Shown here: piece by piece, positions 21,901 through 34,150 of the stretch | How the letters are laid out: every line of letters starts with the position of its first letter | How positions within the stretch are numbered: the stretch's first letter is position 1 | DNA from: Malurus cyaneus samueli | Lineage: Eukaryota > Chordata > Aves > Passeriformes > Maluridae | DNA length: 64,000 bases | Direction: 5' to 3' | Assembly (NCBI GenBank): GCA_009741485.1 | Contig: CM019218.1 | Span: forward strand, 27,321,274 to 27,385,273 | Position numbers and translations under genes: made by a program | The notes under the pieces: generated by a model | Database searches by the model: none | Seen by the model: only the letters and a program-made list of their open reading frames with translations | What the model was told of the DNA's origin: nothing

Positions 21901-24900
21901 ACTTAAAAATATTACTTTTGTTAGGTTTTGTTTCCTAAAATTCTACATTTAGCAATTTTTTGAAAGTTCTTTTCTAAACATAGTGAAACGCTAAGCTCTG
22001 TGAAACTCATTTTCATGAGGAGCTGCCTTAAACTTAGTAGGAGTCTTCATTTGTATATGCATAGACTATGTAGAAGTTGGAGCGTTTCAGAATGAGTTCA
22101 TGGAACTAATTCTATGTAATGGCAGATTTTGAGAAAGAGGTTATTCTATAAGAATAATTTTACAAAAATAGTAGAAGATTGTGACTACTGAACACCAACC
22201 AGTGTCACAAATGTGTCTCGTAACACCATTCTTCCACTTAAAACCTTTAAGCAGTTAGCTCCAAACATGATGCTGTGATGGAGAATTGTGGTCGTCCGAC
22301 ACTGAAGTCTGCTTCTACATCTCCCCTATCCAGGTAAACTAGAGGTTAGAAGCATAACACTTACTGAGATGCAAATTTTAAGGGCGCTTGATTTTTCACT
22401 TCTTATCTTGATATTTAAAGCCAGTCTTTCATTTCTTCAATATTCAGGTATCGAACAACGAGTTGGGACAAGCTGTCTTTCTTATTTAACAGGTAGGTGT
22501 CTTGCCCATGCTTTCCGCTGTAATAGTGATGGATGCCCTAGGCAAGGAAAACTTTTACGTGATTTTGAACTGTGAAGCTTTCTGTCATCACTAAGTTCTT
22601 ATCCTCTGAAGCCTACAAGTGTGTGTAGATTTGCCAGTTTACATAAAGATAGGGTTTGATATCCTTTTAATTACCCTTCTGGAGGCAGGAGAAAGGAAGC
22701 CATGTTCACAAGTGTTAAAATGATCATAGTGACGTAAGTCAGCATGCTGCTGCTAGTCTGCCTAGCCTCAGCCTCCAGTAAGTGGTGACAGACAGGTTAT
22801 TCTAGAAGATTATTCAAAACTTAAGCTCCTGCACTGTTTCTTCTAAGGTGAGTGATCTCTCCCTATTAATACTAGAGGGAGCCTGCAGAGATTGTCCTTT
22901 CTAGGCTGAGGTTAGCCTTTGGGAATAGCCACAGCAGCAAGAATCACTTCAAAACCAGTTATGTCAATTTAGTCTTTACCTAAACATGTTATACTACAAA
23001 ATATGCTACAGAATAATCCAACTTTAAAACAATGGAAGAATGCTTGGCATTGTTTACCATAGTATTTACTACGTAGACTGAATTAATTTAAGAGATGAAA
23101 TAATGACTGAGGTCACTGCATTTGACGAAAGATTCTGTTCCATTCAATGTTTTTCCAAGAAAAGGTAACTTCATAAATTTTGAAAGAACTCAATTTCATT
23201 AATTAGATTCTGTGACTTGTCACTTACTCCCACTACTCATCTTAATTAATCATTACAAACAAATGATGTACAACGGAATTGGAAGATGCAACAAATATTG
23301 AGGAAATTATATTGCAGACAATACACATAGCTTCTGAACAATCATTTCTTAATTTTCAAAGTCTGCCAAGAGATGCCAATCCTTAATGTTTATTTGTGCC
23401 ATGATGATAAGAAGTGCTTTAATGGTAGTTCCCTTGTGTTTTGTTTTCTCTCTCCAGGGCCTTGTTGTAACTAAGAGGCTCAGTTTTCATGTGTTTTTTA
23501 TGATGAAGCATTGTAGCTGAATGAATGCCATGGGACACCTCTTAAACAAGTAGGCTACAGAGGAGCAAACCTGTTAAAAGAATATATTTCCTCTTCACAC
23601 AGAAAAACAAGTCCTATGCAATGAATGCTTGTACTGAAACTTTATGCACCTAAAGTGTAGTTTAAAGAAGTGTTGCTTGTTAAGGGAAATTACCTAACGA
23701 AATTTTTATACTTCAATCAGCATTACACCATAGCATACACTGAGACCTTTAATAATACACACTAATTACAGATTTATATATATTTTTAAAGAATTGCTTT
23801 TTTGTCCACTTCAGAAGGCTTTCAAATAAGCTTCAACTGTATGATTACTAAGGATCTATGGAGTAGAGTACAAGAGCAGTATGTACACAGGTGGTTATGC
23901 ATGTATATAGAGGAATGGAGTTGCCACTTTAAAACAGTTTTGCTACGGCCCTGCAATGCACTCTATCTACACAAATATTTACACCCTGAAAATAATCAGG
24001 GCCAGAGGCATCCTGAAAAATTTAGAATTTCCATTGACACTACAAGTTTCAGGGATGGCAGAAGCCCTCTGGAGCTCCTGAAATCTTCAAGGCTGCAGGA
24101 GACACTGAGAGGCCAGAGGAAGGAGGCCAGATTTGGGGGCTGGACTGGGTGCTGCCTGCAGCAACATCTTCAGCTCAGTGAGGTGTCTAAGTGTCTCAGT
24201 CCATCTTTGATTGATTCAATCAGTTTTGGATCTGAACCCCAAACCCCTGCAGTCAGTCAACAGGAAATGTGAAAAACACACATACAACTATTTCTATAAT
24301 ATATCAATGAAGATAGTCCCAAATGTTTAAAAATACATGTAATGCAGTTTTCAGAAGTATAAATCTGTTATATTAGAGTTAAAATTTTTCAATCCTTATT
24401 CACAATTAAGTTACTTGTTTAGAATAGTTAATATGATTTTTCTGTTTTTACATTCCATTCACATCACTGACAATCTGTTATTTTTTGCTTTGCCAATGAA
24501 TGAAAGTACAAAACACCCCTGCAGTAAGAGTAGCTTGGTAATTATCGTCTTCCCATACAGCTCCCAACTGGTTGTCACATTGCAGAAGTTATATTTAAAG
24601 AAACCATATTTTATTAAGTATTGCCAGAAGACAAAAGAACTGAAAATAGCAGAAAAGAAAAATAGTCACCAAGATATTTACTGCTGAGGAATGTGTGCTG
24701 TATTTTTCGCTGTTCCCTGTATTTATTGAAAAATCAATGATAGGTCTCCTCCAGTGTGAGTGTTTTGTGACACACTTTTATTATAGGCTAACATTCCATT
24801 TCACCAGTTCATTTGTGTAAAACTTTTTGCTAGAGTGGCAAATATTGATAAGATATCAGACTGAAAAGCAAAAAAGAGCACTCTCTTCAAAATAGAAGGG

Positions 24901-27900
24901 ACATTAAGTGCAGTTCATTAAAAGGGTGGAATAAAGATGTGTGAAGCATAATTTCTAGTAAGAAATAGACTAGTGTTTGGTTGATTTTCAAGGTGCAAAG
25001 AAATCTTTTATTCACAACTGTGGCAGGTTGTTTTAGCACGTACACACATACATATACATGCTAAAAACATATAATTCACACACTCAATATTTGAATTTAT
25101 TTATGCCTTCAGTGGAAATGTTTTTAGCATTGAAATGCTAATGTTGTGGAAAGATTTTAAAGTGTTTCAGTCATTTCTTTTCAGCTGGGCTGTCTGTATG
25201 TTTTTGAGCTTTTTCATCGCAGGAAGAGTGTTGAACTGCAGTGGGATAACTCATGCATGTGTTTGGTCTGAACTGTGATTGAGTCACCCAGCTTTCTCGC
25301 TTAGCAGGAAATGGTTGATGTCAGATCAGCATTTGTTGATGTTAGCATTTATCGAATCAGTAAGGAACAAAGCATGGACATGGACGTGACTCACTTTACA
25401 TCCATGGCTCTTGTAGGTTTATTAGGGAGTTCCACGCAGCATATTGAACTGTCTTTAATATGCAATATTTAGCTTCATTTCTGACTAACACTGAGCTTTC
25501 AAACTGGTATCCTCCTGACAGTTTCAAAGTGGTTTTGATGGTGTTCAACTCCTTTCTCTGTAGGGGTTTAATCTCATAAAGATTTCAGCCACACAAGAAC
25601 CAGTGTCAGGGGTATAATGATCACTTTGAAGTTTGTTTGCTTTCCAGAGCATTTAAACACTTTAAGTGTTCCAGAAATAGGATTAGATGCCCCAGTGAAT
25701 TCATTCATTTACCCCCAGCAGTGGTTTTCCAATACTATATGGTGTTTACATGGTATCAATTTAGAGGCATGCTGATTTCCCAGATTCATCCTCTCCACTA
25801 TCAATTCTCTACCTCTTGATCCTACTTGAAAATTGCCGTGATATATGGCAAATAATACTGGCAAAAGGAATATTTTGGTTCTGGTATTTTGTTGGAGGTT
25901 TTTTTTGTCATTACCAAAGCTTTTTGATACCCTAAGTAAGGGAACTTTATGTGAATTTAGTGAGGAAAACCAATCAGGACAGTCCTATTTTTTTTCTCCA
26001 TGCATCCCTATCAGATTCTGAAGATTTTCATTGCTTTTTTCCATGGAGTGAGATTCTGTGCTTTTCTCAAGTCTTGTCATATGACACTCATTCTGACAGT
26101 ATTTGCTACTGCAGTATCTGTCCCACTTTTCCTTACCCTTCTCACTCTTAAGTGCACAGTGAGAACTAGTTGGTGCATCTCCATACATCTTAAACTGCAT
26201 TAGACTTCATTTGCTGGGCCAGAGCCTTTATGCTTTTTAATAACTGACCAGAAAATGAAACTTACCTGAGGTCTCTTTATTTTTTTTTTTAATTTTATTG
26301 ATTTGAAATGGCATTTAACATACTCCCTGGTGTCATAAAGAATTAAAGGAACAGGGAGAAAAGGTCTATTATCAATTAGAAAGTGCTTTTTTTTCTGCAG
26401 CATTTAATCTCTAATTATTTTTTCCACAATGAGACATCCCATGCTGCTGCAGAATGAGCTAAATGGTTTATATCTGGGGCAATAAAGGTCTTTTCACTTC
26501 TATTACCAAAGGGAAATATTAGGCAGGTCTTTGACTGTCCATGCTATATGAGCAAACACCATTTAAGCCAGACTCTGCTTCCTAAACAAGTATTTAATCT
26601 TCTCATTAAAGATATATGAAACTAGAAATCAATGAGCAGTGGTGGCTAGAGCTTTACAGCGGAACTAATGGCTACACCTTGTCTAACATAAGAAACTTCA
26701 CTTGTGGTTTACAGCCGCTACACATGGAGACACATGAACCTAAAAGGAAGGGATTTCAGTTATGCAAATAATTATAGTAACAGTTTTAGATCAGCAAGTC
26801 ACATAAATGTGTGACAAAAATCAAGCATTTTCATTTCACATTTCAATCCCTTAAAAGACACCATGGGCTCTTACTATAAGGTTTGGATAAAATAGATAAA
26901 AATGCTGCTCCTTGAATTAAAAAAAAAACAAACTTCATTTGTTTGTTATAAATCCTCCTAGAGCAGAAACAATCACAACCTTAAAATGCTGGGGATTGGG
27001 AACAGTGTGAACTGTTCATTATAAGATTTAAGTGAATATATGCAGTGCTAATATGATCTATTTTGTTTTCAAAACCAACAATGGGCAAAAAATTAATCCT
27101 AAGAGCAGAAAAGAACACATCACACTGTTTCTGGTTCTGTATCTTCCTTTCATCTAAATGATTTGCAGGAGGAATAATGCAAAATGTGAGTTATTTTCCA
27201 TACACTTGAAAATGCCTGAAATAATGTAAGAAGATATCAGTGTACAAGAGTAAGTGGGATGCATTGCCAGTATTCTGTACCTTTTAGTACCACTAGTTCA
27301 AAATTTTGGGGGTTCCATCACTAGGAATCTCACTTGAAAAGGAAAACAGTTTTACCTGAGCAAGGATGCTGTTTTGAGTGTTGCTTAACCTAAGCTAAGA
27401 TGGGATATTTCAGAAAGAAATAAGTGATACAAGTCTTGCCCTGTGCCTGTACATTTACAGTTTCAGAAGTAGCTGCTTCATTGAGATCAAGAGATGCCTA
27501 TGTTATGTAGATTCGTAATGTCAACACTTACTGACAAAATTTCAATGTAAAGGTTATAGATTTGCAGAAAATGTTAGTGACTTTATAGAGCTCCAAGCAC
27601 AGATCAATGGACAGGGTGCATTCCTTATTTTATTTAAGATGGGACAGAATTGCACAGCTGGAGTGGTAAATTGCATGCATCAGAGATGACAGTATTGTTG
27701 TTGTCTCCATTAGTGTACATCTTCAAATAAATAACTTCAAAATTATTTATACTTTTTTTTTCATCCTTGTAACTATTTTCATCGAGAAGGTGAGAAAACT
27801 CATGGAAGAGTACTCAGATAATTTTAAAAATCATAATTATGGCCACTGGACATTATAAAGGGATCACATAAGGATATCATTTTTAATAATTATCCATTAT

Positions 27901-27923
27901 ATACAGCATATAAAGCTTCCATT

Positions 27924-28046
27924 ATGCACCAAACCAAACAAAAAAAACCCCAAAACCAAAACCAAACCCCCTCCAACCCACAAACAAACAAAAATCACAC
28001 ACCGCCCCCCCCCCCAAAAAAACCAACAACAACAACAAAAAAAACG
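27924..28046 (+). repeat. A/C-rich low-complexity tract
   Basis: Runs of AAAC, CCAAA, CAACAA and a block of about eleven C, nearly free of G and T. The open frame on the opposite strand (27897-28100), rich in Gly, Phe and Trp, is a by-product of this composition. Confidence 0.75.
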
Positions 28047-29550
28047 TGGAGTTTTCAAACTACACAAAAACATAGCTAGGTCCACAGGTTTTCTGCACAT
28101 GTTTAGGATGAAGAGGTCTGATTCCAGAGGTAGGACTGAATTATCTTAAAGTTGCACCATTTTCCTGACCCTTGGCATTTCATTTCAGCTCCCCAACATC
28201 ATGTGTCCTTAATCCAAGGCTCTCTAGAAATAATATAATTTGCCTTAATTGCATAATTTGTTCAATTTGTGTTTTTATTAATGCAAATGAAGTAATCTGC
28301 AGCTTCCACTCTGTTTGAATCACTTCTTCTATCTTCCTTCACCATTAATTAGCTCATATCTAGCACTGCATGAGTTGTTTTTTTTCTGTTACTGAGTCTG
28401 AAGTCATTGCCTATGTCATTTCTCCATTTAAATTTAGATATAGTCAGAATAGAGCAGCATTCAAATGAGAATAAAAAGTTTATTTGTGTCATACAACCAG
28501 CTAGTTTAGTGGATAAGTCTATTGAGGCTATTGGAATTGCTGGTTTCTTTAGGATGTACATTTAATTTGGGGGGAATATGCTTTCCATTTTTCGATCTGC
28601 TCACCAGTTAAGTGACAAAACTAAGAGCTCTTGTTGACTACACTGGCTCTGTGTTATACCATTGGAGCTGGCTTGCACTAAAACAGAACAGGGAAATGGA
28701 AAACGAAAAAAAAAACCACCAAAACCCACCTATGGGACTAATCTATCACTGTGTTGTTCCAATGCTGAGATTCCTTTCCATGAGACATGAAAGAGGGAGA
28801 GCAAGGAGATAAAGGTGTTGTACCTTCTGAGAGATGAACAAATGATGTTAAGCTCCTGGGATAATATGCTTAACAGTCTTAAGATTCTTCTTGATTTAAA
28901 ACCAGACTTGCTATGAATTAGGCTTTTGACAGAAAATGCAAAAAGTACCTGGAATTTTTATTAGCAAAAAAATAATTTTTTTTATTAAAAAAAAAGACGT
29001 AGCTTTTTCTGCAGCCATTTTATGAAACTTGGATGTTCAGGGAAGTAAATCCAAACTTCTCTACTCCACAGAGTAATATTGATAGTAATGAATCAGAGTC
29101 TACATGAACTCCTGACAGTTTTCCAAGTACGTAATAATACAGAAGTACCTATATTGATAAATATTTTCTGTTAGTAATGTTGAAAGCAAAGAAATTGAAT
29201 CAATTTATGCCAGTATTGACTTCTAGATTTATTCTATTATTATTCATAGTCTGTATAAATTCAGCTTGAAAGTAAAGGATTTTGTCCCATTGTCCAAAGA
29301 AGGTGAAAGGGTAGAATTACACACTGAAAGAATGATTTTCCATTTGAGATTTGAATTGTTAAATCCATTACTATTTTACTGTGCTATTATTTCATCTTTA
29401 TTGTGGATGACATTGATTTATTTCATTTATTTTCAATGTGAGTGAGATATGATTCCAGTTTTTGCTCTTTTCCAAATAATTGTTTGATCTAGGTTTGTAC
29501 TGTGTAGGGTTACACACCCTCAAAAGTGATTTCTCCAGATAAGGGCTGAC

Positions 29551-29715
29551 AGCCCAGTCGAGTTCATTGCCAACATCTCCCCAAGAACTGGCAGACACCA
29601 CAAGCCTCGGTGTTTGACCAAAGAACAGAACAGAGGATACGTAAATGCCTTCAATAGAGGCAGCTTCTTTAGGTGCAGCAGCTATCCTAACTGCCCTCAC
29701 TGCCAACAAACAGGT
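29551..29715. other. Exon-like open patch, strand unresolved
   Basis: A GC-richer island in AT-rich DNA, open on both strands. On the + strand it reads ...CSSYPNCPHCQQTG and is followed by CAACAAACAG|GTACTC, a good donor. On the minus strand the frame at 29398-29709 (SIEGIYVSSVLFFGQTPRLV, then SASSWGDVGNELDW) is preceded by an excellent acceptor, TTTCTTTTACATTTTAG. I recognise neither protein. It may be an exon of an unseen gene, a decayed mobile element, or chance. Confidence 0.25.
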
Positions 29716-30798
29716 ACTCTAAAATGTAAAAGAAACTTTTTTTCCTCATATTATCATATTTTTTTTGTTGCTACTATTTACTTCAATATTATAAAGTATA
29801 CAAATGTAATTAGCTCTAATGATTGTGTCTCAGTATAAATGAAATATTTTTGGATGTAAAAAATGCAAATGTGAATAATGCTACTGAAAAAGAAAGTCTA
29901 GTATTTATGGATAAAATGTTGGTATTCATTTTTATCATAGCTTAAGAAATTTTTATTTTTAAATTAAATATTCTTCATGCCTATATTGACACACACACAC
30001 AAAAATTCACAGTACTACTGACATATTCTCATCCTAAGCAGTGTATATGCAATCAATGTTCAAAAGTAACAGCAAGAAATAAAATATTCTTTCATATGGC
30101 GTGGATTTCTCCCTGTGAAGGATTATCCTTTACTTTATTTCTCAACTTTATTTAGCCCATGTAATTTCATTGATGCTCGTATAATAATCTTCTTATTTCT
30201 GAATTTTAATCTGTGTGGCAAAAAACACCCAGTGATTTTGTTTTCCCAGTATTTAAGTATTCTGGTCAAAATACTTAATACAAGAGAAATATATTCATTT
30301 ATACAGAAAACATCTTTCTTGTGAAAAAAAATTGTATCAGATATTAACTGGTTATATATTAAGAAAATGCTATTTACATATAACTATCATGAATCTGATA
30401 GTACATAGCCAACTGACTGCACATGAAACTTAACTAAAATTTTATTGAGATTAACCTAGAATATGTTATTGGAGTGAAAACTTTGAGTAGAATACTGTTA
30501 AGCACAGTGAATTTTTCCCCTCACAGCTTGTAAATTTATACAGCACATGATTGTGTGCCAAAGGGAAAACCAGATAATTTAGGGTGATGTGCATAAAAGA
30601 AAAAGTAATTAGATGACACCAAACACGGAACATTATACTCCACATGACTGACGAAAGTCACTGTTTTGGGCCTTTGCAAACAAGTTTCCATTGACCAGGA
30701 AAAAAAAGAAAAGAATGAAAAAGGAGGAATAATTTTCTAATTTCAACACAAAAGGGATATCAAAAGGCAAACAAAACATTGGAATCTGTTCCAAATAA

Positions 30799-30856
<58 letters not shown>

Positions 30857-30861
30857 GTCTG

Positions 30862-30923
<62 letters not shown>
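30799..30923 (+). repeat. (ATCT)n microsatellite, about 31 units
   Basis: An almost pure tetranucleotide array of ATCT broken only by two GTCT units at about 30856-30864. It produces a spurious frame of repeated Ile-Tyr-Leu-Ser. Long uninterrupted blocks on both sides of the variant units suggest it is length-polymorphic. Confidence 0.97.
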
Positions 30924-33900
30924 CTGGACAGGTAGATTTTAGAGTATTTTTCCCCCAACTACCAACTATTGATTTTATCAAATTTTGTTAAGTGACCTCT
31001 ACCACAATACATATTTTCCTTGGATTCAAGCTACATTCTGCAGTAGACATTTGCAGGATGTCAGCATTTTTTCAGATTATACAACTCAACTGTAAAACTT
31101 TGGGAATAATTAAAAACAAAAGAGTTTGAAGTAGTACCATTCCTACTCTAGTGCAATTGCCATATATTTGGTCTTCACACATTAATTTAGCCTGTATCTT
31201 TTAGCACTGTAGTTTCACCTATAATTTCTGTGATTTATTTAAAGCCGTTCAGTGTACTGGATGTTTTTGCTTAGGTTTAGATATGATTTAAAGCCCTCCA
31301 CATTTCACAACACATTCTTATTTCCAGACTTACTCCACAGAAAATTTTCTGCAAATAAATCAATTTTCTTTCCTTTGTCCACATCTTTTGGATTTATCTC
31401 TTTCTTTATCCTATTTTTACACATTTTTCCATGATGAGTCAGTCTCTTCTTTGATTTATTAGAAACAACAAAATGAAGACCATAAAGTGAAAAGATAGTC
31501 GTATAGAAGAACCGTCAAGAGTTTTATTGGTCATGAAAAAAGGGACTTGTTTGACACATATTTGGATATTAGAAAGTAGAAACTCTTGGCTTCTGCATTT
31601 TATCTGAGATTGTTTGTCTAATATGAGGCTGTTTGTGTGCACTAATCTGCGGTGTACCTTTATACACATTAACCACATGAAATTCACCTGGGTGGACACA
31701 TTTGTGTAATGCATTATAGCTCTCAATTAGTGTAATCTGCTAACTGCTGAAGTCGGCCCACTGTTTTTATGAATAAAAACTTACATGATGTTCATCAACC
31801 AAAAATACGGATACTTTGGAAATTGTTTTTAATCAGTCACCTGAAAATATGGGCGACAGAAGCCCACCTGAAACAGATACAGAGTATCTTTACATTGATC
31901 TTAAACATACTTTGTTCAGTCTTGAGCTACATGCGCAATGAGGTTTTCCAAATAGTTATGATAGATAATATTCTATATTTCTGGCAGTATGTATGGGTGA
32001 TTGCCTCCAAAGAACAATGTGTAAATACCTTGCTGAATAGATATTTTTCTGCCTACAGAACAATGTGAGCTGAATATTTTCTTTGAAACCCAAAGCCATT
32101 AGGTGTTGATAGGTTTAAGTTGCAATGGGATGAAATTTGATTTTTTTCTTGTCCCACAGAAACAATGTAGTTTAGGAGAGCCACAGAAGATGGCAAATGA
32201 TCTTAAACAGCATTACTAGATGATGTGGTGAACTACTGACCAACAAATCTTTGGCCCTAGGTAAACCATGGAGCGTATAACTAGCAAAGGATTAAAACCC
32301 ATTAATAAAAATGTGCCAGTAAAAAGCCCACACTGTTTTTGTAAAGAGGTGCCACACCTTAGGCTGTCATTAATTGTTTGAGAAAACAATGAGAAAGCAG
32401 TTAAGAATACTAGGACTGTTAAAATTTTCTTTTGTGTTTAAAAAAAAAACACCTTTAGATAAAATCTCTCACTACAAATTTTTGCAGACAATAAGAAGGA
32501 AGGTCACTTTCCAGATCAACAACCTGCTAAAGTTAGGAAGCAGAGACTAAGAATTCATTAGGGGTCCAAAACAAAAAGAGGTTTCCCAAGCTCTTCTGTG
32601 TTAATCTTTTTTTTTTAATATAACTGAGAAAAAGTATTCTAAAAGAGACAAATGGATATCAAATTAAGACAGCCACACAATTCTTGATAAATTTTCTGAG
32701 ACCTGCAGAAGAATTTCAGATTAACTGTGTGAAAAACAGTTTATGCAAAAATGTATAAACTAATTATGGAAAAAAGTGATAGAATACAAAATACCTGTTG
32801 CCCCTCTCAACACTTTGGAGCTGTTTCTCAGCTCACATCAGCTCAATGAATGGTGTAAAAAAAGGTAAATAGAGTGTTGTCAATTATCTTAATAGAAATA
32901 AACCCCAAATATCATTAACACAGTGTAATTGATATATCCATGTTTTGAATGCTGTGTGCAGTTCCACCACAATCTCTGGAATCATAGTACAAATATGTAT
33001 TATGTGTTCAAGAAATAATCAGAAGCTATTATTAATAACAGCAGTTTAAGCACTTCTTAGCCTTAGGAAAATTGTTTTTGTTAAACTTCTGACATATCTC
33101 CGTGCACTGATCTATGTTTTGTCACATTTTTACATATCTTGACAGCTAACAGGACACACCTTCTAATAAGAGTAAGTCTGATTTTAAATTGCCTGTTTTT
33201 CTTAATACATATTCCTTGAACTTGCAGTGTGACTAAAATTAACTGGTTGTTTAACTATGCTGTTAATGAATGAAAACATTAACCCTCCATTATGAACATG
33301 TTAAACAAATGTTTCTTTTTGCTAACCATTAAAGGCCAAAACGCTTAAGTTGTTGCAAATAATCTGATTTTCAAGTTTAAAAGTATTAAGTAAAAGGAAA
33401 TGCTACCTTTCATCCTTTTATTTCTTTTCTGTGAGTTTTCTTGTGCTGTGTCTGAACGTGGCTTTGAGTCTGAACATGGTATTTGATTCTTTGCTATATC
33501 TTACATGGTTACCTCAGGTACCAGCTTTTAAGGAGCTTGTAGTGGTCGCTTTTAAATTAAAGTATCCATTTCAGAAAAGATGTTACATTTATTCATCACT
33601 TTTTTGTTAATAGATTCACAAAAGTTCTGTTTTATTCTTCTTTCAAGATAACATCTGTGTTTTAGAAGACTAAAGTCACATGGAGAAAGGATAAAGCTAT
33701 TACAACTGAGTGATAACAGGAAATTAATATTTCTCTCAACTAATTATATGACAATTCACTTGAAAAACAGTTTCTATCACTTGGAGGTTTGAAACAGAAA
33801 CAGCCATAGCTCAATAAGCTGTTAATGGCACTAAAGCACTCCCCTCTGCCCCCACATCATCTCACCTGATTTTATCTTTCTGCGTAGCATGTAGAGACCA

Positions 33901-33984
33901 TTTATAAGAAGAAAACCCCAGGAAACGGATATTACTTACATAAATCTAAATATAGAATCTTCTAAACTTTTACACAACATCTGC

Positions 33985-34150
33985 CATGGCTCTGAGGGCA
34001 TGCACAGCCATGACTGGCCCTGCCTGGCCTCCCCTGGGGCTCAGAGGACCCCCCATGTCAGCAGCCCTTCTGCGAGGAGCTGGCATTTCCTTACTGGCAG
34101 TGATGGTTCAGAAGGGGTGGGCAGGCGACTGAGGTAACCATGTCTAGGGA
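33985..34150. other. GC-rich patch of unknown origin
   Basis: A patch with TGGCCCTGCCTGGCCTCCCC, GGGGCTCAGAGGACCCCCC and AGGGGTGGGCAGGCG in otherwise about one-third GC sequence. It is poor in CpG, so it is not an active-looking CpG island. It may be a decayed repeat; I do not recognise the family. Confidence 0.4.

Larger units (their letters stand above)
18950..30798. other. AT-rich gene-poor stretch
   Basis: Nearly 12 kb without a recognised gene. It includes an unrecognised 156-codon open frame (23802-24272) whose second half is GC-richer, an A/C-rich tract (27924-28046) and a GC-richer exon-like patch (29550-29715). No tRNA, snRNA or other RNA gene was noticed. Confidence 0.5.

Noticed and set aside
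27897..28100. Gly/Phe/Trp-rich minus-strand frame
   Set aside because: It is the complement of an A/C-rich simple tract.
30779..30991. Repeated Ile-Tyr-Leu-Ser frame
   Set aside because: It is the translation of the (ATCT)n microsatellite; also considered and dismissed as a CRISPR-like array because there are no spacers.
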